Counted from the first letter of the stretch, positions 1 through 8,095 are shown. The stretch: 28,350 bases of DNA from CAYWMD01 sp964458575 (GCA_964458575.1 CAYWMD010000074.1:1-28350); one strand, 5' to 3'. Notes: generated from the letters alone by a model not told the origin. Numbers and translations are program-made.

Positions 1-877
1 TGCTGTCCTCTCCGTATGCCCCCACAACCACCGTGTCGCCTGACACGGCAACGGAGTAGCCGAACAGGTCATTCGACGGGGGTCCATTGTTGCCGGACTT
101 CAAAAAAGCCTGCTGGGCGATGGGATCAATGGTGATCGGGTAGCGCGCCTGGCGCTCATCCACCAGCAGGCGCACCACATTCTCCCCCGCCGCTTCGAAG
201 CGCGAGGCCAGAACCCTGCCATCGGCATCCAACACCTTCAGCCCGGCATAGTTCAGCACGGTCACGCCGTTGGTGTCTTGAAACAGCACGCCCTGGGAAT
301 CGGCATTGATGGCAGGGCGCAGTGTGCCCCGGGTGGCGAGGAGAAAGCTCAATGAATTTTTGCTTTCCGCCTTCTGCTTTCCGCTCGCGTGCGGGCGCTG
401 CTTCACAGTGAAGCCGTGCTCCAACCCGCGCTGGTCGTTGATGAACCATTCCTGCACGGTGGCATCCCACCGGTAGGTGAGACGCTGACCCTCGGCCTGC
501 ACCGCCGGACTGCGGCCAATGACAGTCTGGTTTTCGTCAAAGCCGTAGCTTTTGAGTTCCAGCCCCCACGTCCAGCCGCCGTCCCGGGGTTTGGTGAGAA
601 AGCCACGGCGGTCGAACTTCGTGGTCCATTGCTGGCCGGGATTGCGCGCCTGCCACCCGCCCTCGATGGGTTGGAACGCATGCCGCCCCGCCTCATACGC
701 GGCCCGGATGCTCTGCCAGTCGGACTTGGCCAGCCCCTCCGGCACCTGATCCGGCGAGGCGAGCTTCTGGGACTTCCCCGCAGGCGTGCCCGCGTAAAGC
801 GCAGTCGCGCCTGCGATCAACCGGAGCATCAGCGCCAGAGAAAACAGCATCCGGGTTTGGTTGAAGAAGGTTTTCAT
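1..877 (-). CDS. Secreted FG-GAP-type protein, 5' part only (runs off left edge)
   Basis: The minus strand is open from an ATG at 877 to the window edge, giving about 292 residues of the N-terminus. The first ~30 residues look like a signal peptide (MKTFFNQTRMLFSLALMLRL, then small residues), so the protein is probably exported. Near residues 265-292 the sequence DLFGYSVAVSGDTVVVGAY matches the start of an FG-GAP/integrin-alpha beta-propeller repeat series. Such repeats usually continue for hundreds of residues in large secreted proteins of Verrucomicrobiota and Planctomycetota, and function cannot be inferred beyond a surface or extracellular role. Residues around 163-173 (KQKAESK) come from a short repeat at 361-386. 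The ATG overlaps the stop of an upstream small frame. No good Shine-Dalgarno is visible. Confidence 0.8.
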   Translation of the reverse strand, partial: MKTFFNQTRMLFSLALMLRLIAGATALYAGTPAGKSQKLASPDQVPEGLAKSDWQSIRAAYEAGRHAFQPIEGGWQARNPGQQWTTKFDRRGFLTKPRDGGWTWGLELKSYGFDENQTVIGRSPAVQAEGQRLTYRWDATVQEWFINDQRGLEHGFTVKQRPHASGKQKAESKNSLSFLLATRGTLRPAINADSQGVLFQDTNGVTVLNYAGLKVLDADGRVLASRFEAAGENVVRLLVDERQARYPITIDPIAQQAFLKSGNNGPPSNDLFGYSVAVSGDTVVVGAYGEDS

Positions 878-1122
878 AGTTCTTGTGCGTTTGCCGGTAT
901 TGCTTGCTGGGCTGGTTGAGTGTGAGTTGCGAAATCAATTTCCAACGAGCCGGAAGAATTGGCGCCCGGCGGTGACGCGATTGGTGTGAGGACTCGCGGC
1001 GCCTGCGATGTTCGTGAAGGTGCCGGTGACTTCCGGGCGGTTTGCAGTCCCAACTGTGAGAAGGCGAATTCAACCGCACGCTGCGGTGTCGTCGAGGGAT
1101 GGATATGGTCTGGCGTTCTCAT
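874..1122 (-). CDS. Doubtful small hypothetical protein upstream of the FG-GAP gene
   Basis: An 82-residue frame begins with ATG at 1122 and ends at a TGA that overlaps the ATG of the FG-GAP gene (ATGA). It starts MRTPDHIHPSTTPQRAVEFA. It has no recognisable domain, signal peptide or membrane segment and is rich in Ser, Pro and Ala. The 4-base overlaps at both ends suggest translational coupling, but such overlaps also arise by chance. It could equally be leader sequence or the remnant of a longer gene. Low confidence. Confidence 0.3.
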   Translation of the reverse strand: MRTPDHIHPSTTPQRAVEFAFSQLGLQTARKSPAPSRTSQAPRVLTPIASPPGANSSGSLEIDFATHTQPAQQAIPANAQEL

Positions 1123-1679
1123 GGATTCTCTTGTGACTGGGGGTTGCTAAATCCGGCGAGAAGGCCATCCCCCGACGACGCGGCAGGGCGTCGTGCGATA
1201 GAGGGTGGTCCCCGTTCCGGGGGAAACTTGGCGGTGAAGGCTTCCGGGCGGATGCGGAAGCGGCGGAAACAAATTTTCAGCTCCGCGAAGACCGGGTTCA
1301 GTGTGCAGGTGGTGGCCGCCATCGCACCCCTATCCTGCGGGGGGTCTTCCTCAACAAAGTCGGCGACACGCTCCTCCTCAGCTTCGGCCTGCGCCATCGG
1401 CACAAAATCCGGCCGCCCGCCGTCCGTGCTCACGGTGTATTCCTCCAGCCATCCTGGGCGGGCGAAATGCACCGTTTGGCCATCCACTATCACGTTGCTC
1501 CTGAAATCCAGTTGGGCGTTCGATGTTGAATGTTGAATGTTGAATGTCTTGTTCGCAGTTCTCCGCGTGACCCCTGGTGATGCGAGGCTGCGGACAGGCC
1601 GGCTCGCAGGGACGCGCGCCGCACCGGACGGCGCAAACGGAAGAAGAAACGAAGCCAGCAACAACACAACGGTGCGCAC
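1119..1679 (-). CDS. Doubtful secreted hypothetical protein, possibly a decayed gene
   Basis: A minus-strand frame with a GTG start at 1679 encodes about 186 residues. The N-terminus (VRTVVLLLASFLLPFAPSGA) looks like a signal peptide. The central part (GQTVHFARPGWLEEYTVST and an acidic stretch after it) has GC-rich third positions and looks more like coding sequence than the opposite strand. A tandem heptamer repeat at 1522-1547 is translated within it. The last ~60 residues look low-complexity and atypical, as expected for a frameshifted or decaying gene. The stop overlaps the ATG of the next small frame (ATGA at 1119-1122). A TTG start at 1802 is also possible. No family recognised. Confidence 0.33.
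   Translation of the reverse strand: MRTVVLLLASFLLPFAPSGAARVPASRPVRSLASPGVTRRTANKTFNIQHSTSNAQLDFRSNVIVDGQTVHFARPGWLEEYTVSTDGGRPDFVPMAQAEAEEERVADFVEEDPPQDRGAMAATTCTLNPVFAELKICFRRFRIRPEAFTAKFPPERGPPSIARRPAASSGDGLLAGFSNPQSQENP
1522..1547. repeat. Tandem heptamer repeat (ATGTTGA unit)
   Basis: The 7-base unit ATGTTGA occurs about three and a half times in a row. It lies within the doubtful secreted frame at 1119-1679 and is translated there as a run containing FNIQHST. From memory, similar words recur between and inside genes of this bacterial group, but that has not been checked here. Confidence 0.8.
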
Positions 1680-1934
1680 TGGCCGCGACGGGCTGCGCGC
1701 ACGGCGGGCGCAGCAACTCGCCCCACCCGCCAAGGCAAGCACCTGCCGCCTGAACAAACTGAACAAACCTCCTCCGCAAAGGATGAAATTCTGAATTTTC
1801 AAGTGGTGCGCCGACTATGACAGAAACGCGCGTGAACACAATGCCGGGGCGAAGATTTCACGGCAGCTTACAATCACGAACCTTAACGCAAGAAGGATTC
1901 ATGCAACGCTTCGCCGCTGGCTAAAGGTAAACGA

Positions 1935-2138
1935 CGGGTGCGACTGGAAGTGGCGGTCATTGTAGCGGCGGGGCTTCCAGCCCGGCGGAAAGTGCTTCAC
2001 ACCTGTGCACGTCGGCCAAAACATTTGAGCGTTACCAAATGGGCTCAGGTTCTTTCCGGGCGGCGGGACGCACGCCCTTTACGGCAGACGGGACGTCCGC
2101 CGCTACGGTCGTTGATTGCCACTTCCAGTCGTCACCCG
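1935..2138. repeat. Nested palindromic element, about 200 bp
   Basis: The outer arms are an inverted repeat: CGGGTGCGACTGGAAGTGGC at 1935-1954 against its near-complement at 2118-2138, with one extra base in the second arm. Inside lies a second inverted structure starting TGTAGCGG at 1961 and ending CCGCTAC near 2106. The inner unit resembles the element inside the MnmD-like gene at 3960-4114, sharing terminal words, an internal CCCGGCGGAAAG and an internal CCGGGCGGCG. The layout suggests one palindrome inserted in or next to the loop of another. Confidence 0.75.
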
Positions 2139-2293
2139 TTAGCGACCGCGCGCTTGCATTGCCGCGTGTTTGGGGAGATGCCGGCGTTTATTGCGGGCAT
2201 TGAAGTTGTCCGCGCCCCGGAGATGGCAGATGCCGGGCTGGCTTTACCAATCTCGTTCTTGCGTTGGCGGGCGTGTTTGGGAAAATGGCTGCG

Positions 2294-2320
2294 GATTAAG
2301 ATTACGATTAAGATTAAGAA
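2294..2320. repeat. GATTAAG/GATTACG word repeat
   Basis: Four imperfect copies of a 6-7-base word (GATTAAG, GATTACG) lie directly upstream of the aminotransferase start codon, within about 35 bases. The array occupies the place where a ribosome binding site or leader would be. Confidence 0.75.
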
Positions 2321-2328
2321 AAACTGCC

Positions 2329-3417
2329 ATGGGACACGTTAAATTGCACATTCCGGGACCGGTCGAAGTCAGCGATAAAACCTTCAAGGCGCTTTGCTCG
2401 CCGATGATTGGCCATCGCGGCCAGGGCTTCAAAGACCTTTATGCCAAAATGCAACCCCAGTTGCAGCAACTGCTCGCGACGAAGCAACTCGTCTATCTTT
2501 CCACCTCCAGCGCGTGGGGCGTGATGGAGGGCGCGGTGCGCAATCTCGTGCAGAAAAAAGTGCTCAACTGCATGTGCGGCGCGTTTTCGGACAAGTGGTT
2601 TGACGTGTCAAAACGTTGCGGCAAGGACGCCGAGGCGCTCCAAGTGCCGTGGGGTTCGCCCATTCGCGCCGATGCCGTGGACAAAAAACTCGCCACCGGC
2701 CAGTTCGACGCGCTCACCGTCATTCACAACGAAACCTCGACCGGTGTGATGAGTCCGCTGGCGGAAATCGCCGCGCTCAAGAGAAAATATCCCGACGTGA
2801 TGTTCATCGTGGACTCGGTCAGTTCGATGAGCGCGGTGCCGTTGAAATTTGATGAACTGGGTATTGACGTTTTGCTTGCCGGCACACAGAAAGCCTTCGC
2901 GTTGCCGCCGGGCACAGCCGTCTTTGTTTGCTCGCCGGCCGCGCTGGCCAAGGCGGCGACGGCCAAGGACCGCGGCTACTACTTTGACTTCGTCGAGTTC
3001 CAAAAAAACGCCGAGCAAAGCATGACGCCCAGCACGCCGAGCATTCCGCACATCTATGCGCTGAGTTCCAAGCTGGACGAATTCTTCGCTGAGGGTTTGG
3101 AAAACCGCTATGCCCGCCACCAGAAGACCAACCAGATGACGCGTAACTGGGCCGCGAAGCACGGTTTCACGCTGTTTCCGGACGCGGGGTTTGAGTCGCT
3201 CACGCTCACGTGCGTGAACAACGGCGCGAAACCCGGCGGGCGCACCGTGGATGTGGCCAAGCTCCAGAAGCTGACGAAGGACCAGGGCTTTCTGATTGAC
3301 GGCGGCTACGGCAAAATCAAGGGCACGACCTTCCGCATCTCGAACATGGGTGACGAAACGGAAGCTTCCATGCAGCCGCTGTTCGCCGCGCTCGACAAGT
3401 CCATGAGCCAGCTTTGA
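2329..3417 (+). CDS. Class V aminotransferase (alanine/serine-glyoxylate type)
   Basis: The 362-residue product is a fold-type I PLP enzyme of class V, closest in character to alanine-glyoxylate/serine-pyruvate aminotransferases and phosphoserine-aminotransferase-like proteins. The N-terminal IPGPVEVSD and the GHRGQGF segment (~28-34) are typical of the substrate end of the family. VDSVSS near 161-166 supplies the Asp that contacts the pyridine nitrogen. Lys188 in LLAGTQKAFALPPG is the expected Schiff-base lysine. Length is normal. I chose the ATG at 2329 because the family N-terminus begins there; the upstream extension is repeat-derived. It would act in the cytoplasm in glycine/serine/glyoxylate metabolism, but the exact substrate pair is not determined. 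The MnmD-like gene follows in the same direction. Confidence 0.88.
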   Translation: MGHVKLHIPGPVEVSDKTFKALCSPMIGHRGQGFKDLYAKMQPQLQQLLATKQLVYLSTSSAWGVMEGAVRNLVQKKVLNCMCGAFSDKWFDVSKRCGKDAEALQVPWGSPIRADAVDKKLATGQFDALTVIHNETSTGVMSPLAEIAALKRKYPDVMFIVDSVSSMSAVPLKFDELGIDVLLAGTQKAFALPPGTAVFVCSPAALAKAATAKDRGYYFDFVEFQKNAEQSMTPSTPSIPHIYALSSKLDEFFAEGLENRYARHQKTNQMTRNWAAKHGFTLFPDAGFESLTLTCVNNGAKPGGRTVDVAKLQKLTKDQGFLIDGGYGKIKGTTFRISNMGDETEASMQPLFAALDKSMSQL

Positions 3418-3426
3418 GCTTTTTTC

Positions 3427-3453
3427 GTGGCTGCGTTCATGAGAACGCGGCTG
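3427..3453. repeat. Hairpin repeat, possible terminator (copy 1)
   Basis: GCTGCGTTC-ATGA-GAACGCGGC forms a 9-bp stem with one G-T pair, just after the aminotransferase stop. A near-identical sequence in the opposite orientation lies at 21020-21046, so it is a dispersed element rather than a unique terminator. It could still end transcription, although only a weak T-run follows. Confidence 0.6.
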
Positions 3454-3511
3454 ATCCCTGCTGGCTTTTTGGTTTGCCGTGAACTCACGTTCACCGCCAC
3501 TTTGCCGGGGA

Positions 3512-4498
3512 ATGTCCGGCGATTTCCAACTTGTCCGTCTGGCCAATGGCGCGCACACCGTGTTCGCCTGTGACTACGCGGAGAAAATGCACCCCGGCCT
3601 TGGCCCGGCCGCCGAGGCTGATCTGCTTTACGTCCGGCAGTTGAAAATTCCGGCGCGGATGCGTGAAGGCGGCGCCGACGAATTCGTCGTGTGGGATGTG
3701 GGGTTGGGCGCGACGGCCAATGCGATTGCCGTGTTGCGCGCCACGCGGGACATCGAACGACCATTGCGATTGGTGAGCTTTGACAACACGGTCGGGCCGT
3801 TGGCGTTCGCGCTGGCGAATGCGGAACAACTCGGTTACTGCCAAGGCTACGAAGCACAGGTGCGAACACTGCTTGAATCGCGGACGGTCACATTTCAAAA
3901 CGGGCGCAGCCAGGTAACGTGGGATTTTCATCTGGGCGATTTTCCGGCGTTGTTGGCGAATGTAGCGGTGGGCGTCCCGCCTGCTGTGGAGCCGGGCATC
4001 GTGCCCGGCGGAAAGGGCTTCGATAACTCCGGTCACAAACAAATTAGGTACGAAGGACCGGGCGGCGAGACGCCGCCCTCTACGTCAGGCGGGACGCCCG
4101 ACGCTACAGCGCCGCCGCACGCAATCATGTTCGATGCTTTCTCGCCCGCGAAAAATCCGGCGATGTGGACGCTGCCATTGTTCGAGAATTTGTTTCGTGC
4201 GCTGGACTCGACGCGGCCTTGCAATCTGACCACCTACTCGCGCAGCACGATGTTTCGGGTCACGCTGTTGCTGGCCGGGTTCTACGTGGGACGCGGCGTG
4301 GCCACCGGGCTGAAGGAGGAAACCACCGTGGCGGCCAACACATTGGAACTGATTGACGAACCGCTAGACCGCCGGTGGCTGGAACGCGCCCGTCGTTCGG
4401 ACAGCGCGGAGCCATTCCGCGAGCCGGCATATCGAAGAGCGCCGTTAACAACGGAGAGTTGGGAAGGGCTGCAAGGGCATCCGCAATTCAGATCATGA
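3512..4498 (+). CDS. mnmD: MnmD/MnmC-like tRNA wobble-uridine methyltransferase with inserted repeat
   Basis: This 328-residue protein resembles the methyltransferase part of MnmC (stand-alone MnmD), which uses SAM to methylate the aminomethyl group at wobble uridine 34 of certain tRNAs. Features: ANGAHTVFA near the N-terminus, a Rossmann SAM motif FVVWDVGLGATANAIAVL (~70-87), and the family signature FDAFSPAKNPAMW (~208-220). No FAD-dependent oxidase domain follows, as in MnmD. A ~52-residue segment (about 150-201) is encoded by a palindromic repeat (3960-4114) inserted in frame between the FPALLAN strand and the FDAFSPAKNP motif. The normal family has only a short link there. ATG 3512 was preferred to GTG 3479 because the conserved N-terminus starts there. 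Activity with the insert is unproven. Confidence 0.8.
   Translation: MSGDFQLVRLANGAHTVFACDYAEKMHPGLGPAAEADLLYVRQLKIPARMREGGADEFVVWDVGLGATANAIAVLRATRDIERPLRLVSFDNTVGPLAFALANAEQLGYCQGYEAQVRTLLESRTVTFQNGRSQVTWDFHLGDFPALLANVAVGVPPAVEPGIVPGGKGFDNSGHKQIRYEGPGGETPPSTSGGTPDATAPPHAIMFDAFSPAKNPAMWTLPLFENLFRALDSTRPCNLTTYSRSTMFRVTLLLAGFYVGRGVATGLKEETTVAANTLELIDEPLDRRWLERARRSDSAEPFREPAYRRAPLTTESWEGLQGHPQFRS
3960..4114. repeat. Palindromic repeat inserted in frame in the MnmD-like gene
   Basis: The unit begins TGTAGCGGTGGGCGTCCCGC and ends with its inverted counterpart (GGCGGGACGCCCGACGCTACA), with an internal palindrome CGGGCGGCGAGACGCCGCCC at about 4059-4078. It shares ends and internal words with the inner unit at 1961-2106. 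It adds ~52 Gly/Pro-rich residues without creating a stop or frameshift. Confidence 0.85.
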
Positions 4499-4547
4499 GA
4501 ATTACCAAAGCGTCATAAACACCCCAGACGCGCAGCCTATTGCCTGA

Positions 4548-4871
4548 TTAGGTCGCAGCTTGGTTTTTCTGATCATACCTCCATACGTAAATGCCAATGC
4601 CATCCACGACAAGAAACATGGAGAAAAAAATGCCGGCCTGCGTGATCTGCCTCCGGAAAGAGTGTCTGCCTGCGAGCAAAAGCTCTTGCTTGTATGCAGC
4701 TTCCTTCTCAGGTGAACGATCTCGACCATAAGCTTCCGCCGCCGCGTTGCGCTCCTCAAGTCGATAGGGATACTTTGCGAGGTTCACGGCTCGAAATGCC
4801 AACACGGCCGTCAGGAACAACTCCAACAGTAAGACAAAAGCAAGAACTGCGATGAAGCGTATTGTTCTCAC
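4548..4871 (-). CDS. Small membrane protein with two predicted helices
   Basis: The 107-residue frame with a GTG start at 4871 has an N-terminal hydrophobic helix (FIAVLAFVLLLELFLTAVLA, ~7-26), a charged middle rich in Arg, Glu and Lys (~35-75), and a second hydrophobic segment (AGIFFSMFLVVDGIGIYVW, ~79-97). This fits a small inner-membrane protein with both ends on one side. I recognise no family. It lies alone between the MnmD-like gene (convergent) and yraN (upstream, same strand, 151 bases away). The spacer at 4872-5022 contains no other gene. The protein-like hydrophobic pattern and lack of a competing frame support a real gene. Confidence 0.6.
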   Translation of the reverse strand: MRTIRFIAVLAFVLLLELFLTAVLAFRAVNLAKYPYRLEERNAAAEAYGRDRSPEKEAAYKQELLLAGRHSFRRQITQAGIFFSMFLVVDGIGIYVWRYDQKNQAAT

Positions 4872-5022
4872 AGTTGTGAAGTGACCTATTATCAGTTGTC
4901 GGTTGTGCTGTTCGCTGCCGAGAATGCGTCTCTTGTTTGACTTTGCTTTGCGGAAAGCCCTTTGTCCACAAGTTTTCCTGCGTAATCATCTTGTATTGCG
5001 ACTGTGAAAAGACCGAAAAACA

Positions 5023-5451
5023 TCAACCGTAACGATACGGCCGCTCCATCGGAAACGTGTTGGGCAAATGCCGAACCTCGCGGACTTCGCCATCGGCCAG
5101 CAAAACCTCAACGATGTCGAAACGGATTTTCACCTGCGGATTCTTGAGCAGCTTCAAGTAGTCGAGCGCGGTTTGGGAAAGCAGCCGGCGTTTGCGTTTG
5201 TCCACGGCGGCGGCGGGGCGCGTCCAGTCTTCGGAGGAACGCGATTTCACTTCCACGAACACCAGGCAATCGTCGTCGCGGAACACGAGGTCAATTTCAC
5301 CGCGGTCGGAGCGGAAGTTGGCGGTCAAAAATTTTAGGCCGAGCTTTTGAAGATGTTTCCTGGCCGCGCGCTCGCCGAGTTCGCCGCGCCGCAGGTGCTC
5401 GGGTTTGTCCGCCTTGCCGAGCAGCGATTTGATGCGTGTGACCAGATTCAT
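5023..5451 (-). CDS. yraN: YraN/UPF0102 family protein (endonuclease-like fold)
   Basis: The 142-residue product matches the UPF0102 (YraN) family, small proteins with a Holliday-junction-resolvase/restriction-endonuclease-like fold and no firmly settled role. The family order is visible: GELGERAARKHL helix (~23-34), LTANFRSDRGEIDLVFRD (~42-59) with acidic residues E52 and D54, then LVFVEVKSRS (~63-72) supplying E67-V-K69 of the PD-(D/E)xK-like core, and the DYLK and IRFDIVEV segments. Length is normal for the family. ATG 5451 is the first start. The divergent zinc-ribbon methyltransferase begins 199 bases away, and no other gene is visible in that gap. Confidence 0.93.
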   Translation of the reverse strand: MNLVTRIKSLLGKADKPEHLRRGELGERAARKHLQKLGLKFLTANFRSDRGEIDLVFRDDDCLVFVEVKSRSSEDWTRPAAAVDKRKRRLLSQTALDYLKLLKNPQVKIRFDIVEVLLADGEVREVRHLPNTFPMERPYRYG

Positions 5452-5650
5452 CAGTTACTTATGGGATTTGGATTGTCGCGGCTTGGTGCTGCGTGGTTTT
5501 ATAGCGTTGCTCAGGCAAAGACAATGATTTGTTGTGCTCCAACCACCGGCGCGCGGCCCTCCGGGCCGCAGCACTCCCGAATGGATTTGGCCGCCGGATG
5601 TCCTCGGCTATCCGCAGCGCCGCTCCAACAGGCCTCGCCTTCCTTCCAGT

Positions 5651-6634
5651 ATGCCTGAGGCAATCCTTCATCGTGCCTGCCCGGTTTGCGAAAGCCGTGA
5701 TTCGGTGGCGCACTGGCGAAAGGGTGAATTGCAACTCGTGCGCTGCGGAAGTTGCGGGATGGTTTACGCGAACCCGATGCCCTCCGATATGGTCAGCGGC
5801 GAGTTCTACGATACCGAGGGCGCGGGCTACTATCTTTCGCCCGCGAAGCTGGAGAGTGATTACGCCGACGTTCGGTTCGAGCGGGAACTGCGGTTGTTCC
5901 GCAAGTTCTGTCTGCGTGGAAAAGCGCTGGATGTGGGCTGCTCGTCGGGCGCATTTCTGTTCCAACTCAAGAAGTGCTGGCCCGGCGATTATGAAATTCT
6001 CGGCACGGATGTGAGCGGGCCGCCGTTGGATTACGCCGAGTCCCGCGGCGTGCCGGTGGTGCGGGGGAATTTTTTGGAATCGGAATTCGGTGGGGACAGA
6101 AAACCAAGCGCCCCTCACCCCGGCCCTCTGCCCGTCGGACGGGGAGAGGGTGACCGCAGGCCGGGTGCGGCGTTCGACGCGGTCACGTTTTGGGCGACGC
6201 TGGAGCACCTGGCCGAGCCGAAAAAGTTCCTGACCAAAGCACACGCGATTCTCAAACCCGGCGGTTTATGTTTCGTGCTCGTGCCGAATCTCAAGTCGCT
6301 CGCGATGCGGTTGCTGGGAGCGCGCTATCGTTATGTGTATCCGCAACACTTGAATTATTTCACCAGCGAAACGTTGGCACGTCTGGCCGGCGCGAATTTT
6401 GCCGTCGTCGAAATACAATTCACGCATTTCAACCCGATTGTGATTTGGCAGGACTGGCGCGGCGGCGGACGCGAGGTGTCGAATCAGGAGCGCGGCGAAC
6501 TCCTAGCACGCACGACGGCCTACAAACGCAAGCCGTGGATGAAGCCGGTAAAATGGGCGTACACGCTGGCGGAGAAAACGCTGGCAGCCGCCGGTCTGGC
6601 CGACAATCTGACGCTCGTTTTGCGAAAGGAATGA
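5651..6634 (+). CDS. Zinc-ribbon class I SAM methyltransferase with inserted repeat
   Basis: This 327-residue protein starts with a treble-clef/zinc-ribbon module: C10-x2-C13 and C32-x2-C35 with VYANPMP following. A class I methyltransferase domain follows with SAM motif ALDVGCSSGAFLF (~92-104), acidic GTD (~118-120), FDAVTFWATLEHLAEP (~175-190) and LKPGGLCFVLVPN (~203-215). The family methylates small molecules or sugar/lipid intermediates; the substrate is unknown. Residues ~151-173 (starting KPSAPHPGPLPVGRGEG) are translated from a CCCTCACCC/GGGGAGAGGG palindrome and interrupt the loop before the FDAVTF strand. ATG 5651 was chosen because the zinc-ribbon begins just after it. Confidence 0.85.
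   Translation: MPEAILHRACPVCESRDSVAHWRKGELQLVRCGSCGMVYANPMPSDMVSGEFYDTEGAGYYLSPAKLESDYADVRFERELRLFRKFCLRGKALDVGCSSGAFLFQLKKCWPGDYEILGTDVSGPPLDYAESRGVPVVRGNFLESEFGGDRKPSAPHPGPLPVGRGEGDRRPGAAFDAVTFWATLEHLAEPKKFLTKAHAILKPGGLCFVLVPNLKSLAMRLLGARYRYVYPQHLNYFTSETLARLAGANFAVVEIQFTHFNPIVIWQDWRGGGREVSNQERGELLARTTAYKRKPWMKPVKWAYTLAEKTLAAAGLADNLTLVLRKE
6111..6153. repeat. Short CCCTCACCC-type palindrome inside the methyltransferase gene
   Basis: CCCCTCACCCCGGCCCTCTG is followed, after a short loop, by GGGGAGAGGG, forming an imperfect hairpin. It is related to the ends of the composite elements at 15228-15384 and 18627-18786. It is read in frame as a Pro/Gly-rich loop. Confidence 0.8.
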
Positions 6635-6694
6635 CGCCGGGAGGAACGCGTTGCGCCGAGCCCGGTTTTCCACCGTGGCCCGGCCGTTGATTGC

Positions 6695-8047
6695 TCAATC
6701 CTCGTGTTTCGCATTCCAAACGAATAACGGCAGCACGAGGGCGAAGAACGAAGCCATCACCCAAAAATTCCCGACCGCGGTGAAATCATAGAGCGTCTTT
6801 CCGTCCGCGCCGATGGTTTTATGGGTATTGAGCAAATACCCGCCCAGCGCCTCCTGCAACGATGCTCCCGCATAGCTGAACAACCCGATGACTCCCATCG
6901 CCGCGCCGGTGGCTTTCTTCGAGCAAATGTCCACGGCCATCAAACCACCCAGATAGGTCACCAGCGCGTACACCGTGTAGCCGAAAAACATCATGCTCAC
7001 GTAATCACTCCAGGGATGGCCCGCGGGAACATAGACGAACGTGGCCGTGGACAACACGAAGAAGATGCCAAACAGCAGGCAGGGCACGCTGCGTTTGTGT
7101 TGAAAGCACTTGTCTGAAATGCAGCCGCAGGTCACCGCGCCGACGATCCCGGCGAATTGCGAAATCGAGATGATGCCGCTGGCTTTCGTCAGGCTGTAGC
7201 CCTTGGCCTCGGTCAGGAACACCACGCCCCAGGACTCAAAGGCATACCGTGTCACGTAACAAGCGGCCGACGACAATCCCAGAATCCAGACGGCGGGACG
7301 GGTGATGACGGCAAACTGTGCCTTGAACACGGGCTTATCCTGGGCTTTCCACTCTGCGTCAGTATGCTCGCCGGAGTAAACCGCGATGGCTGGCAGCCCA
7401 TATACCTGCGGGCGGTCGTACATGCAGAGATAAAGAAAAACCGACGCGCTGATGCCCAATACGCCCGGCGCAATGAAGCCCATGTGCCAACCGAATGCCG
7501 CTACAATATGCGCGGTGAAAATGTAGGTCAGTCCCGTCCCGATGTTGTGCGCGGAGAACCAGACGCCGTACAAAGTGCCTCGCTCCTTGTTGGCAAACCA
7601 CTGGTTCAGGGAAACGACGCAAGGCGCGGCGCCGAACGTTTGAAACCAGCCGCAAAGCCCCCAGAGCACCGCAAACAGGTAAAAACTGGAACAAAACCCC
7701 ATCAGCACCAGCAGCGTCGCGGAGCCCAGCAAACCCAGGGCGAGGAAGCGCTTGATGTTCAGCCGGTCGGCCAGAAAGCCATTCACGCACTTGCCGATCA
7801 TGTACGTGAAATAAAAGACGGAGCCGATCTGACCCAATTGGGCCGCATCGAAAACGCCGCCGGCCAGCAGTGGTTTTTTGACGACGGCAAATCCCTGGCG
7901 GATGACGTAGTACATCGCATAGCCCAGGGTGATGGAGAGGAACACCGAGATCCGGCTGCGACGATACCGGCGCTTGATTTCCGCCGCGTCGCTCAACGGC
8001 TCCGCGTCGGGCCCGGTCAGGAAGAAGTTGATGAAGGCCTTAAACAA
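6695..8047 (-). CDS. OPA-family MFS transporter (GlpT/UhpC-like)
   Basis: The 450-residue protein is a major facilitator of the organophosphate:phosphate antiporter group. Visible features: the N-terminal RRSRISVFLSITLGYAMYYV with the Tyr/Arg-containing first helix ending in RQGFAVVKKPL, the loop GKCVNGFLADRLNIKRFLAL between helices 2 and 3, W-N-S-rich helix 5 (GVWFSAHNIGTG), and a second half starting with FESWGVVFLTEAKGYSLTKA. About 12 hydrophobic segments can be counted. Likely substrates are glycerol-3-phosphate or another sugar phosphate, in exchange for phosphate. The start is TTG at 8047 with AAGGAA just upstream. It sits 48 bases after the HAD gene and downstream of a GDPD gene, supporting a role in glycerophosphate uptake, although UhpC-like sensing is also possible. 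Confidence 0.88.
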   Translation of the reverse strand: MFKAFINFFLTGPDAEPLSDAAEIKRRYRRSRISVFLSITLGYAMYYVIRQGFAVVKKPLLAGGVFDAAQLGQIGSVFYFTYMIGKCVNGFLADRLNIKRFLALGLLGSATLLVLMGFCSSFYLFAVLWGLCGWFQTFGAAPCVVSLNQWFANKERGTLYGVWFSAHNIGTGLTYIFTAHIVAAFGWHMGFIAPGVLGISASVFLYLCMYDRPQVYGLPAIAVYSGEHTDAEWKAQDKPVFKAQFAVITRPAVWILGLSSAACYVTRYAFESWGVVFLTEAKGYSLTKASGIISISQFAGIVGAVTCGCISDKCFQHKRSVPCLLFGIFFVLSTATFVYVPAGHPWSDYVSMMFFGYTVYALVTYLGGLMAVDICSKKATGAAMGVIGLFSYAGASLQEALGGYLLNTHKTIGADGKTLYDFTAVGNFWVMASFFALVLPLFVWNAKHED

Positions 8048-8095
8048 AAATTCCTTCGTGGGTTGTTTGCGCGCTTTTTTCGGAGATGGCCGGGC

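Larger units (their letters stand above)
1680..2328. other. Gene-poor stretch dominated by repeats
   Basis: No convincing gene was found between the left-edge genes and the aminotransferase. The stretch holds a nested palindrome (1935-2138) and a GATTAAG/GATTACG word array (2294-2320). An open frame continues upstream of the aminotransferase ATG to about 2170, but its translation is repeat-derived (alternating Arg-Leu), so I do not take it as protein. Confidence 0.6.
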
